Positions 31,922-42,013 of a stretch of DNA of 64,000 nucleotides are shown in pieces. Source of the DNA: Panonychus citri (taxonomy: Eukaryota; Arthropoda; Arachnida; Trombidiformes; Tetranychidae); the NCBI RefSeq assembly GCF_014898815.1, contig NW_026515416.1:124001-188000 (forward strand). Reading direction: 5' to 3'. The stretch's first letter is position 1. Every line of letters begins with the position of its first letter. The position numbers and the translations under genes were made by a program. Under the pieces are notes generated by a model. The model worked only from the letters and a program-made list of their open reading frames with translations, was not told the DNA's origin and did not search any database.

Positions 31922-32128
31922 AACAACATATTAGCTAAAAATATTGTTGAAGTTAACGATCAATACAAATGTGGGTACCGACAATGTATTTGTAAAAGAA
32001 GCTTTTCGCCGTGAAACAGGATGCCATCTATCAATTAGAAAAATGTGATTTCAGCTTCGTTTGTTGCGAATGCAATCAATCATCTCAAATAGTGAAAAAG
32101 GCAAAATCACTTAAGGATTGTCTTTAAG
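31922..32128 (+). pseudogene. Cys-rich domain fragment, frameshifted
   Basis: One frame gives NDQYKCGYRQCICKRSFSP then TGA. The frame one base over continues VKQDAIYQLEKCDFSFVCCE and CNQSSQIVKKAKSLKDCL to TAA. The arrangement Y-x-C ... C-x(1-3)-R-x-F ... C-x-F-x-F-V-C-C-x2-C resembles the C-terminus of the decayed minus-strand gene at 32.7 kb (YTCILHEKC ... CFYFICCPRC). Probably a zinc-binding C-terminal domain of an unknown family. Confidence 0.45.
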
Positions 32129-32316
32129 CTGAGGTAATCTATTAATTGGTTGACTTGAAAGTTAATGAATCAATAGATGAACTCAACTTAATTAAAAGCA
32201 ATCCTCAAGTTGATCCTAATCCTCTACTGAAAAGTACAATTCACTCTCAAACCTAAAGTATCTTTGCTGGTATAAATAGATTCAGCGTGCAAATAACATC
32301 ATTAATAATTATCATC

Positions 32317-32646
32317 ATGGACGACTCATCTCTTCGTGCGAAACTTGAAGCTTTCAGTTAAAGTTGGACCAATCACCCATACAACGCATTCAGTTTACGA
32401 GAAAAAATTGAGTTCATTAGAAACTGGTAAGTTTTATTTCTTTTTTCTTTTAATTATTTTATATAAATTATTCGTATGGATTTTTCCAATCATTTAGAAG
32501 CTGCAAACAAAAAGAAAATTAAAAGAAAATCTAACCACAAATCTGAACCAAAAAAAGAACCATGCCCATCAACATCAGAAGGGAAACAAAATGAACTCCA
32601 TCATTACCACTATAATTTTCAGTTATACAAGGACGAAAATAATTAA
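32317..32646 (+). pseudogene. LEM-domain (emerin/MAN1-type) small gene with frameshift
   Basis: A TATAAATA box at 32271 and ATG at 32317 lead an exon (to 32426) reading MDDSSLRAKLEAFS, then, after a frame shift consistent with loss of two bases, KVGPITHTTHSVYEKKLSSL. Together these are the LEM fold pattern (LRxKLxxFGxxxGPIT-TTRxVYxKKL) that binds the chromatin factor BAF. Exon 2 (32498-32646) after CATTTAG is Lys-rich (KKKIKRKS) and ends TAA. No transmembrane segment is present, unlike most LEM proteins. As written, a TAA interrupts the LEM core. A second decayed LEM exon is at 50.8 kb. Confidence 0.6.
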
Positions 32647-32706
32647 GACACTCCCGATGTTCATTTCATTCATTTTTTGTGAAATTTTTTTATAATGTTT
32701 CTTGAA

Positions 32707-33600
32707 ATTTGATGGTTAAGAAAGTTTTCTTGTACAACGAGGGCAGCAAATGAAATAAAAACATGAAAATAAATGGTCTTCTACGTATTGTTTTTTCTTA
32801 AATTGTCTTTTTTTACATTTTTCATGCAAGATACAGGTGTACTGCCTTTTCTTTGATGATTCTGAAAAAAACAGGTTCATGCATTTTTTAAAAAAACCTT
32901 TCGCTTGCTTTAGCGAGATTGATCTATTTTCCTGATCAAAAATATAATATTTAGTATCTCTGTACGGAACAGCATGATCAGAATTGATAACAAATTCTGG
33001 TTCTTTAATTCTTTCGGGCTCCACATCTACGAAACTTTCACTTAATGGTTCATCGATGACACTTTAGTAACTTTCACCGGTGGAACTTTAAGGTGTCTCT
33101 TGTCTTTTCCTCTCTTGGTTTGACTTAACTCTTTCTTCCTTCTCTTTTCTTTTTTTCTCTTCATTATCTCGTCTCTCTCTTTTCCACTCATCTTCTTTCT
33201 TCTTGAAATGAGCCATCATGTCCTCATGCAATGAACTCGGATCGGACATGTAACAATTGGATTGTCTAAAATCTCGGGCTCTTTGTTCACGGGGAGAAGG
33301 TGGTAGATTATATTTTGGGTACGGTTGTTCAAATTCTTGTTGCTGTTGTTGCTATTGATGTTGTTGATAGTATCGTTGCCGTTCTTGGTGTCCGGAAAAC
33401 GCAGTCCCATTCACCTTAAAATTTTCTTTTATTTTTGTGTTTAGCTCAATGAATTGGTTAAAATCGAATGGTCCGATCTTGTGAACTCTCTGTAAACTGG
33501 AATTCACTTTATCGGGGTGCATGGCCAAAAGAAGCTTTTTCGATGCCTTATTATATTCTTGGAAAGTGACACTTGTATGCAGAAAATAGCTAAGGATTGT
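32707..33600 (-). pseudogene. J-domain protein relict with Cys-rich C-terminus
   Basis: From CCTTAG|CTATTTTC at ~33590 the minus strand reads VTFQEYNKASKKLLLAMHPDK, i.e. a J-domain helix II/III with the HPD motif needed to stimulate Hsp70. A Gln run (broken by a TAG in place of CAG), a PPSPREQR region and a Glu/Lys/Arg coiled coil follow. Two further frame changes lead to VEPERIKEPEF and the C-terminal YTCILHEKC ... CCPRC. Multiple breaks mark a pseudogene. The J-domain plus terminal Cys cluster combination is unfamiliar to me. Confidence 0.55.
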
Positions 33601-33656
33601 CTCAGATTACACTGACTACACGCGCGCTTTTTGATTTAGTAAAAAATGCATTTATT

Positions 33657-33886
33657 GACAATCCCAATGTAATTTCGTATCTCACCATCTTTTCACCAAC
33701 TCTTGTTAAATGAAACAAGTCGATTAAATGGTGAGATACGAAATTACAATTAAACTTCTTGTCCTTTTTTTAATTTTTTCACCTTCACTTTTACTTTTAC
33801 CTTTTTCTATCTATATTTCTATCTTTCTTCTTATTATTTGCTCGACAATCCCAATTTAATTTCGTATTTCACTATTTTTTCACCAT
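33657..33886. repeat. Direct and inverted repeat cluster
   Basis: TGTAATTTCGTATCTCACCA at 33668 is repeated inverted at 33728-33748 (21 bp perfect, ~39-bp loop). A longer direct copy of the whole segment GACAATCCCAAT ... TTTCACCA recurs at 33844-33886 with some changes. Looks like ends of a small unknown element. Confidence 0.65.
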
Positions 33887-33998
33887 ATAATACATTGAAT
33901 CATTCATCTTTGTTTTTTTAGTTAAAAATAAATTTCTTTTCCTCACTTATAATTGTTATCACCAAAAAGATGTTTTTTGAAATTCAGTTGACCATTTA

Positions 33999-34819
33999 TT
34001 GTCATGCGATCGAAATTTAATTGTGATCGCGTCCTTCCAGGAAGTAAAAACTTCCACCATGGTAGCCCTTGGAAGTGATTTGACCAGAACTTGGCCTGCC
34101 AACGATCCTCGGTGCTCATTCATGTATAGACTCCATGGTAACGAGCGAATCACACTTGTAGCTCAAGCTAAAGTCACTCGCATAAAAACGTGCCAATGTC
34201 CCCGAACGGACATCCAGTGTAATTTAGTGTGGTTGCGTTCGGAAAATTCACGAAATGGAATTTTTTCAATTGCCATCATTAATCTTCATAGAAGACCCGT
34301 TAATGATGATGCGAATTTGAAAGAGTTTTTGGCCTGCTTGCTAACCCTCATTGCGTTGGTAGTGGAAGGGAAGACGCCGATGGAGCCCAATACGAACCAG
34401 TGGATGGGTTAGTGTGTGCTGGTGATTTCAATATTAGAAATGTTTATTCATCCGACTCTGTGAAAAGATCGAGGTTGGACAAGTGGGAACGAATTCTCAA
34501 GTTGATATTGGTTGAGTACAATCTGGTTCCCAATTCAGATGCGCCTACAATTGCCGATTGTTGTTTAGATTATGTTTGTGCGTCAACTAATCTTCAATTC
34601 GAATCTAAGGTCGATTTTCCTGATTTTGGATCAGATCATAAAGCTTCGGCCAGTATACATTTAAAAAAATCAGCCCGAAACTGGGTCAGGTCCTTAATAA
34701 GATATGAAAATTTAAAACCTGGTCCTTATCCCTTAAACCTTATCGGGAGGCGGAATAAATTTCCGTTGGAATTTTTTCTTGTGTTTAAAGTTTGGGCATC
34801 ACCCATCTTTTTATGGTGA
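33999..34819 (+). pseudogene. Endonuclease/exonuclease/phosphatase-like ORF, degenerate (non-LTR retroelement-like)
   Basis: First frame: SFQEVKTSTM, then GIFSIAIINLHRRP, ending TAG after QWMG. An overlapping frame (from 34400) gives VCAGDFNIRNVYSS, then CLDYVCAS and GSDHKASAS. Q-E-x-K, GDFN, D-Y and SDH are the ordered active-site motifs of the APE-type endonuclease fold carried by non-LTR retrotransposons. The split into two frames and lack of any reverse transcriptase downstream make it a relict, or possibly a once-domesticated nuclease. Confidence 0.6.
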
Positions 34820-35590
34820 AACAATTAAGAGATGCTTAGTTAATTGTCTCATATCTTTGGAAGCACCAGAGTTATAAATTACTTCATAATTGATGAATGT
34901 GAGTCATTATGTGAGTAATGATTGACAAGCAATGACCAAAAAAAAAACTAAATATTATCAACAGAAAGTGAATCATTTATCTCAATATCAAGATCGGTTA
35001 ATATTTGTAATATCAACTTATTTTCAAATCGATTAAAGCTAATGACTGATTCGTTTGACTTATTTTGTGAATTTGATATTGAAATCCTATAGACCCTGAG
35101 ATGCAGAATTTCATGAAAATTATAATGCAATATCTAGATCAAGGCAGATTGCCTTGGATCGTTATCAGATCGATAACGATCCGAGTATTATTTTTCTTAG
35201 GAAGGCTAATTCCTTCCTCGAAGATCTAAATGTAATTGTAAATAAAACTATAGCTGGAATAGACCAGCTACAGTTATAACATTATCGTTAATGGAAAATA
35301 CATCGATACTCTTACTAGTGAAGACCCCACGATAACACCGGCTTACAGAAATGTAAACTTATCATCGACGCATTTCGTAGTTAATGAAATTCTTGAGCCC
35401 TTAAATCAATTCTGTATCATTTGATAGAAAGTAATTATATTTCAATGTTCTAAATTATTAATAAATGTATAAATTGTATGAAAATCTAACATGCGGTATA
35501 ATTTAACTCGGTTGGAATCCAAAAATGTCGAAAATTGTATCGAATATTAATTAAAGATTTTATGGAAACCGTCCCTCGAATTAAGCGCCA
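34820..35590. other. Spacer with palindrome and broken coding-like frames
   Basis: Contains a perfect 11-bp inverted repeat (GGATCGTTATC, 35156-35166 and 35172-35182). Protein-like frames ALDRYQIDNDPSIIFLRKAN and, one frame over, NGKYIDTLTSEDPTITPAYR end at ~35424. The tract at 35428-35550 (ATGCGGTATAATTT, CGGTTGGAATCCAA) is repeated in diverged form at 39.67-39.78 kb. No gene assignment possible. Confidence 0.4.
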
Positions 35591-35807
35591 TCTCTTGAGT
35601 GAAATGAAAGAAATTCTTTGTTTACTTTTTCATTTGAATTTCATTTTCTGTTTGTTAATGTTGATATTTTTGTGAAAGTTTTTGGACAGTCTTTGAGTCA
35701 TAATAACCAGAGAAGAAAAGTTTAATCAATTATCAACTTTAATTGGTGAATTCATTGAATCTTTAAGAAATTTATAAGACAACTGCCTCCACCTGACAAT
35801 TGTTACC

Positions 35808-37165
35808 ATGGATGGTTTAGAGTTTGTAGATAACTCTACTCCAATAATAATTGCCGATATTGGAGGTTATTCCATTAAATATGGACTGAAAGATTCACCT
35901 GAATCTCCCCAAGTGATGCCGAATTCAGTGTTCAAGGTTAAAAGTGAAAGGAGAAGATTGTACATTGGAAATCAATTAGATGAATGCAAAGATTATTCTG
36001 GTTTATTTTACTTATTACCTTTCAATAAAGGTTTTCCAATCAATTGGGATGTCCAGCGACAAGTATTGGACCACGCTTTCTATAAGAATTTAAAAATTGA
36101 AGGTTCAAATAAAGAGAAAGTTTTCCTGTACACTGAACCATATTTCAACTTTCGACAGGTTCGGGAGACCATGTTGGAGGTACTTTATGAAGAATATGGA
36201 TTTGGAACATTGGCCAAAAGTGTACCCGCTTTCCTTTCGATGGCTAAACATGTCCAACAATTAGATGATGATAAATGTTGTCTTGTAGTTGATTCGGGCT
36301 ACTCATTTACCCACATTGTCCCATTTATTGGAGGTAAAATTGTCAAAGGTAAACAAATGATTTTTTCAATTTTCTTAATTTATTTTCATTTTCATCATCT
36401 TTGTATCTTTTTTGTTTAATCTCATTTTAAACAGGAGCAATTAGGAGGATTGATGTTGGTGGAAAAGCTCTCACTAACCATCTAAAAGATATTATATCTT
36501 ATCGACAACTTCATGTTTTAGATGAAACCTTTGTGATTAACCAGTGTAAAGAGGATTGTTGTTATGTTTCAAATCAATTCACCGTTGATCTTGAGATTGC
36601 CAGAGAAAAACCTTCACCAATTGCCAGAGATTATATTTTACCTGATTTCATGACCATCAAGAGAGGTTACATTAGGGATGAAAATGATTCAATTAATTCC
36701 GATCTTCAATGTATTAGACTGAACAATGAACGTTTCCAAGTTCCCGAGATACTTTTCTATCCTTCTGATGTTGGTATTGATCAGATTGGTATTTCACATT
36801 CGATTGTCCATTCAATTGAATCATGTCCAGAAGAATATAGATTTAGTTTGTACAGTAATATTGTTCTTGTTGGTGGAAACGCTTCACTTCATGGATTTAG
36901 GGACAGAATCTATGGTGATGTCCGTTCAATGGCTGACTCGTTTTATGATGTAAATGTGACTCTATCTGAAAATCCAATCATTGATCCTTGGTTAGGTGGT
37001 AAATATCTGGTTAACAATTTACCAACCATCATGGATAATTTATGTCTCACAAAGAAAGAATATGACGAAATTGGACCACTCAACAGTATTGGAAGAATGG
37101 AATTACCAGTTTTCAATTTATCTTCTGAATCTTCAGCTCCCAATTCTGATGATGAAAATTTGTGA
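35808..37165 (+). CDS. Arp6: Actin-related protein 6, copy A
   Basis: Exons 35808-36348 and 36435-37165 give 423 residues (vertebrate ARP6 ~396). Landmarks: IIADIGGYSIKYG (phosphate-1 loop), SGLFYLLPFNKGFPINWDVQ, TEPYFNF, VDSGYSFTHIVPF (phosphate-2 loop), LTNHLKDIISYRQLHVLDET and NERFQVPEILFYPSD. ARP6 is a subunit of SWR1/SRCAP-type complexes that exchange H2A.Z and it acts in heterochromatin. The ATG lies in GTTACCATGG. The second copy at 42.0 kb differs at very few residues (SSESS/STESS, CLTKKE/CLNKKE). The C-terminal ~30 residues are Ser/Asp-rich and extra relative to the family. Confidence 0.93.
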
Positions 37166-37318
37166 AGAAAATTATGAATTAAGAATTAATTGATTGGTTT
37201 GAAAAGCGAAATTGGTAAGCATTTGATTTCGATTCGATTTTCTCAAAAGGGTTGACAATGATTCTTAATAATTGTTGATCTACTCATTTGGAATTTAACT
37301 TTTCTTTTCTTCTTTTCT

Positions 37319-37808
37319 AATTTTAATCAATCATCGCCATCATCATTGTCATCTTCATCTTCTACATCATCACAAACAGCAACAAAAACAATCAGACGAC
37401 AACAAAATGGTCACATAACTATTAAGTCGCCAAAGAATAAGCAACAAGAATCAGAATTAGCTTATTCTCCTGGTGATCATTTGGGTATTTTTCCAGAAAA
37501 TTCACCAACCCTGGTTAAAGGGATTCGATCACGTTTGAATAATATTGACTTTACCACAGTCTATCAAATTATGGTTCGTAAATCGGGCGATGATAATTCC
37601 AGTGGTTCCAATGATGAATAAGCTCCACAACAATTATTAACCTCTTTTTGTAAGGACAATGGTCAGAAAAGTTTAATGGAGAAACTGGCAAATGATAGTG
37701 AACGTTATGAGGAATGGAAAGCTCATCAATATCCAAATTTATCGGAACTTTTAACTCAATTTGATTCACTTGATCCTTCACCGGAAATCATCCTAACTCA
37801 ACTATTTA
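37319..37808 (+). pseudogene. Nitric oxide synthase FAD-domain fragment, copy 1
   Basis: YSPGDHLGIFPENSPTLVKG matches the FAD-binding entry motif of NOS/P450-reductase (PGDHLGVFPxN). TAA at 37619 breaks the frame. Then APQQLLTSFCKDNGQKSL and ERYEEWKAHQYPNLSELLTQ correspond to the NOS reductase segment with YEEWK. Ser/Thr-rich and Lys/Gln-rich insert upstream. The segment follows Arp6 copy A directly; no oxygenase or NADPH part is present. Confidence 0.8.
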
Positions 37809-37902
37809 ATTATAAAATCAATTATCTTTCAAAAGTATTATCAATAATATACTCAGTTTTATTATCCGAAAAAGATATTACTGAAATGTGAACATTCATA
37901 TT

Positions 37903-38012
37903 AATAATCTAATGAATGAAGATAATGATGCTTATTTTAATGTGAGACAATTTAATTAGAATGGTGTTAATCGTTGATTATCTTTCTCTTTATCCCAATC
38001 TCATTTTACATG
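37903..38012 (-). repeat. Copy of the nrf-6 3' end
   Basis: Sequence around TTTAATTAGAATGGTGTTAA and TATCTTTCTCTTTATCCC matches the last-exon end and 3' flank of the nrf-6-like gene (45.42-45.54 kb), with a ~20-bp internal deletion. It follows a NOS fragment, as do the copies at 39.36 and 44.28 kb. Confidence 0.8.
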
Positions 38013-38363
38013 AAATTTAACCAAGTTTCCAACAAGGTTTTCTTAAATAACTTTTTTTCGTTTTTGAGTATTTAGACCTCAGACTAGAGTTTGGGTGATA
38101 ATCAATTGAAACACCATAAGTATCAAATCTTAATTGTTAACCAATTAAAACTTTCAATGGCTGACTTGTTGAATCAATTTCGTGCAATCGTAATGATAAT
38201 TTCCTTAATTAACGGAATAATTATCAAACATGAATAATAATAAAATACTGACAAAAGTGAAAGAAACAATTTATATAAATACAAGTGGAATAATTAAATG
38301 AAGAGGAAAATAAAAGTCCAAGTTAAAAGTTCATAATTTAGTTAATGAGTAAACTAAAATATA

Positions 38364-38592
38364 CAGCCAAAGACTTTGAGTTTGCACCCACTTTTTAAAT
38401 CATTCACGCAGGTAAAGATAATCAATTAGAGATAAAGTTAACCCAGAGATATGATGTTAAGTTTGTCCACTAATTTAAGTGATTTAGTCTTAAAATGGTC
38501 AATTGATTAGATATCAAAAGTTATCTTTACTTGCTTATCATTAACTACGTGAATGATTTAAAAAGTGGGTGCAAACTTAAAGTCTTTGGCTG
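38364..38592. mobile_element. MITE with ~45-bp terminal inverted repeats and TA duplication
   Basis: Ends CAGCCAAAGACTTTGAGTTT and, from the right, CAGCCAAAGACTTTAAGTTT, continuing through GCACCCACTTTTTAAATC. 44 of 45 positions match. TA on both outer sides. 229 bp, non-coding. It sits between two NOS fragments, and its inner TIR resembles that of the element at 2.7 kb. Confidence 0.9.
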
Positions 38593-38880
38593 TATAATCA
38601 ATTTTGCGAAGTTACGATTCGGTATCAGTGTAATGACAAATGTTCATTTATTTTGGTAGGTAATCTTCTTGTTAGGATCATAAGGTGTGTCGTGGATCAG
38701 GTTGTGGTTCCAAGAGCTCTCTAAGTTCTGGAAAGTTCACTTTTACTACTGAACTTACCTAGTGGATGATCAAACATTTATCCAAGTGTAAATAAAGTTA
38801 ATTTCCGTTAGTAAGTGTTTCCGTATCCTAAATCAATTAAACGTACCTCTATTCTAATGAGATAATATTTAATCATTTGC

Positions 38881-39259
38881 AGGTATTATTTTTCCAGAAA
38901 ATTCACTAACCCTGGTTAAAGGGATTCGATCACGTTTGAATAATATTGACTTTACCACAGTCTATCAAATTATGGTTCGTAAATCGGGCGATGATAATTC
39001 CAGTGGTTCCAATGATGAATAAGCTCCACAACAATTATTAACCTCTTTTTGTAAGGACAATGGTCAGAAAAGTTTAATGAAAAAACTGGCAAATGATAGT
39101 GAACGTTATGAGGAATGGAAAGCTCATCAATATCCAAATTTATTGGAACTTTTGTCTCAATTTGATTCACTTGATCCTCCACCGGAAATCATTTTAACCC
39201 AACTGTTTAATATTAATAATAAGAGTATTGAGAGTCTTAATAATAAAACCAATTCTTAA
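38881..39259 (+). pseudogene. Nitric oxide synthase FAD-domain fragment, copy 2
   Basis: Starts after CATTTGCAG at IFPENSLTLVKG, shares with copy 1 the same TAA after GSNDE, and continues KDNGQKSLMKKLANDSERYE and EWKAHQYPNLLELLSQ. The shared nonsense mutation shows it was copied from copy 1 (or the reverse) after the break. Shortened at the 5' side relative to copy 1. Confidence 0.8.
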
Positions 39260-39349
39260 TTTTAATAAGATCTTTTTTAAGAGTATTGTCAATAATACTC
39301 AGTTTTTATTATCCGAAAAAAAATATCAATGAAATGTGAACATTCATAT

Positions 39350-39540
39350 TTATAATCTAATGAATGAAGATAATGATGCTTATTTTAATGTGAGACAATT
39401 TAATTAGAATGGTGTCAATCTTTGATTATCAGTCACTTGTTGATTATCTTTCTCTTTATCCCAATCTCTTAATTTAACTGTATCTTCATTTTTCTGATAT
39501 TGTTTGGCCATAAGTTTCTGGATATTGAGAAAAGGCGATT
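39350..39540 (-). pseudogene. Copy of the nrf-6 last exon
   Basis: On the minus strand it carries the end of the acyltransferase (FLNIQKLMAKQYQKNEDTVK-like sequence) and its 3' flank, closely matching 45.42-45.61 kb, then stops matching after AAAAGGCGATT. Confidence 0.8.
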
Positions 39541-39560
39541 AATGTGATGATTCAATTCAT

Positions 39561-39612
39561 GATATCTGATTATTTACCAGAAATTTTAAAGTTTAAAAGT
39601 GAACTTTAAGAA
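39561..39612 (+). promoter_or_regulatory. Degraded copy of the secreted-gene promoter module
   Basis: GATATCTGATTATTTACCAG, AAATTTTAAAGTTTAAAAGT and GAACTTT align with GATATTTGATCAGTTACCAG, AAATTTTCAGTATAAAAGG and GAGCTTT at 40.6 kb. The TATA word has become TTTAAAA. No signal peptide ORF follows. Confidence 0.55.
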
Positions 39613-39843
39613 TAAAATAAACACGATAATTGGTCCCTTGAATAAATACTGAATCATTTTATATCTAGAAAGTGATTTTATTTCAATATTTTAAATGAAA
39701 ATGATTGAATTTAATTTTATAAAAATTTCATATGCGGCATAATTTCATTCGGTTGAAATCCAAGCATTAATTTGAATATTAATTGACATGATATCTATTT
39801 TCATTAGTAAAGTGTGATTACTAAAAATCTGGACTAACTTTGA

Positions 39844-40188
39844 AGTTGTCCAGGCTTTGCGTTCATGCCAATTTATTTTGAAGATTTCATGCCTTCTCCA
39901 CCTTAAGTTTACTTATGAGATTCATGGTTGGATCAGACTACTTTGATGACGTTGAATCGGGTAACTATCAACCCGCTTCACGAGCTGAGGCTGAAGAGCA
40001 TTTGAATAATATGTTTTACAACATGATTAAACCTGATGAAAACATCACCGATGAATTGAATTACATTTACGATTATTATTTCGAGGGTACAACCGATAAT
40101 GACACTTGGTCATTGAAGGAGCGATTCAGTCAACTTATTGATGATAATGTTTACCAATGTCCATTGTTATTGTTCAATGAAAAATGGA
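39844..40188 (+). pseudogene. Duplicated C-terminal fragment of the carboxylesterase
   Basis: FAFMPIYFEDFMPSPP then TAA, a small deletion, then RFMVGSDYFDDVESGNYQPA to CPLLLFNEKW. This is almost the same as residues ~470-600 of the esterase at 20.8-22.9 kb. It lacks the nucleophile and the His, and homology ends abruptly at 40188. Confidence 0.85.
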
Positions 40189-40560
40189 CTATTTTGCCCT
40201 TTATAAGAAGGATGAGATACTCGCGGATGTACAGATTTACATTGTGTATCTGATTTATAACTTCGTCGTGAGACGGCAGAGGAAAGAAGAAAGACAGAGG
40301 ATAGAATGGAAGAGAAAGGAAAGAAAAAGCTCTCAACGTCATTAGAACTGATTACAAACTTCAAGACTCGAAGCGTGGGATGCGATTTCCCCAACTCGAG
40401 TATATGAGTATATAAATCTCACGAGAGATGCCAATTTTGTCTTTCCCTTTCTTTTTTCCTTTTTTCCCTTTTTTCTTACCATTTTATGGTGCCTCTTTCA
40501 ATGAATCATTGTAACATTTGAACAAACACGAATAGTCATTGATTGATTTACAATTTACTT
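40189..40560. other. Unassigned sequence after the esterase fragment
   Basis: A GC-richer stretch (GTCGTGAGACGGCAG ... AGACTCGAAGCGTGGGATG) unlike its surroundings, followed by a pyrimidine tract. It has the flavour of a transposon end, but no matching second end, LTR or ORF was found. Confidence 0.3.
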
Positions 40561-40582
40561 GTTGAGTTTAATAAAATTATCC

Positions 40583-40662
40583 CAACTCATGGTGGATATT
40601 TGATCAGTTACCAGAAATTTTCAGTATAAAAGGTGAGCTTTCAAACGATAAGTTATCAGTTC
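40583..40662 (+). promoter_or_regulatory. Core promoter of the secreted repeat protein (best copy of the module)
   Basis: GATATTTGATCA, TTACCAGAAATTTTCAG, TATAAAAGG at 40625, then ATCAGTTC ~30 bases downstream, which fits the arthropod initiator TCAGTY at TATA+30. The ATG is ~100 bases after TATA. Confidence 0.6.
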
Positions 40663-40723
40663 AATTCTCTAGTAAGTTGTTATCATTTAATTAAATTGTT
40701 ATTAAGTGAAATCAAAACTAATA

Positions 40724-41089
40724 ATGAAAGTTTTTAAATTCTCAACTTTCTTCTTGATCGTGATGGTTCATCAAGTTATCTCTACATTAGCTTATACTCT
40801 TACTACATTAGCTCCAGTTGAAGTAACTACAAAGAATGCTTATACTATTACTACACTTTCTGATGAAGAATATAAAAGAAAATGTCTTGATGGTACTGCT
40901 GGTGGCACCATTGCTTGTGGTCGATTTATCCCGTCGACCACATTACCTCCAGTTGAAATAACTACAAAGAATGCTTATACTATTACTACACTTTCTGATG
41001 AAGAATATAAAAGAAAATGTCTTGATGGTACTGCTGATGGCACCATTGCTTGTGGTCGATTTACCACAACGACCACTTTAACCATGTAG
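40724..41089 (+). CDS. Secreted protein with two ~45-residue tandem repeats
   Basis: The ATG at 40724 begins MKVFKFSTFFL, a clear signal peptide (~20 residues), chosen over an upstream in-frame GTG. The mature part has two nearly identical units: (A/P)PVE(V/I)TTKNAYTIT, then TLSDEEYKRKCLDGTA, then TIACGRF. Each has two Cys, so one disulfide per unit is likely. Thr-rich ends could be O-glycosylated. 121 codons, single exon. No known family. Its 5' region and the first ~8 codons resemble those of the chimeric mini-peroxidases. A salivary or cuticular role would be guesswork. Confidence 0.75.
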   Translation: MKVFKFSTFFLIVMVHQVISTLAYTLTTLAPVEVTTKNAYTITTLSDEEYKRKCLDGTAGGTIACGRFIPSTTLPPVEITTKNAYTITTLSDEEYKRKCLDGTADGTIACGRFTTTTTLTM

Positions 41090-41804
41090 AATCCAAATTT
41101 TATTCCAGATGCATCCACTTCTTGTGTTTGAAGTCCGAAACTGACCTACCTGCTCAAGATGACATCCGCGCAGAATTTAGAAGATTTACTGCGAAAATTA
41201 TTCGATTATTGTTAACATTGTAAAACTAATGATCGAAAATAAAGAAGCAAATTGATAAATTATTTATTTGTATTTAATACTAAATTATTTAATATTCCTA
41301 TTTATATTTAAAAATAATAATAATTATCGATTTTTTTGGTATCTGATTTGAACCAATAAGTTTGGTACTTTCTCTCTCTTTCTTTTTTTCTTTTTTATTC
41401 GGTTACTTAGCTCAGACGTTACTGTCACTGAAGAAAGTTTAGTTTATTCGTCTACTTCGTTAAGAACAAAGGAGCTGCGAGTGCATGGAATCATCAACAA
41501 TGAAATCAAGCCTATCGCTAACTCCACTACTAATAATTCACGGATTTTCCTGTCTCCATATTTATAGGGTTACAAAAAAATACAAATTCCAAGTTATCAT
41601 CCACATGATCATGATCACCTTCGTTATACATTGTATTAATGTTATCTACTTTGTCTTGTAAAAGTCAGTCCCACTTCCCTTTCCTTTTAGTCAACATTAA
41701 AGTTCTTGTTTATTATATAATTGTGATTATTGTTTTATTAATATATAAATTAATATTAGATAATATTTAAGGCGAACTTCGAATCTTCCGATTCGCAATC
41801 TGTT
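41090..41804. other. Spacer before Arp6 copy B
   Basis: AT-rich with pyrimidine tract; no supported gene. Homology to the Arp6 copy A flank starts at TTGAGTGAAATGAAAGAAAT (~41803). Confidence 0.4.
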
Positions 41805-42013
41805 GAGTGAAATGAAAGAAATTCTTTGTTTACTTTTTCATTTGAATTTCATTTTCTGTTTGTTAATATTTTCGTGATAGTTATTTTCTGGACAGTCTTT
41901 GAGTCGTAATAACCAGAGAAGAAAAGTTTAATCAGTTAACAACTTTAATTTGTGAATTGATTGAATCTTTAAGAAATTTATTAGACAACTGCCTCTACCT
42001 GACAATTGTTACC

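Noticed and set aside
40189..40440. GC-richer tract considered as an LTR or retroelement end
   Set aside because: No second copy, TG/CA boundaries or primer-binding site found in the window.
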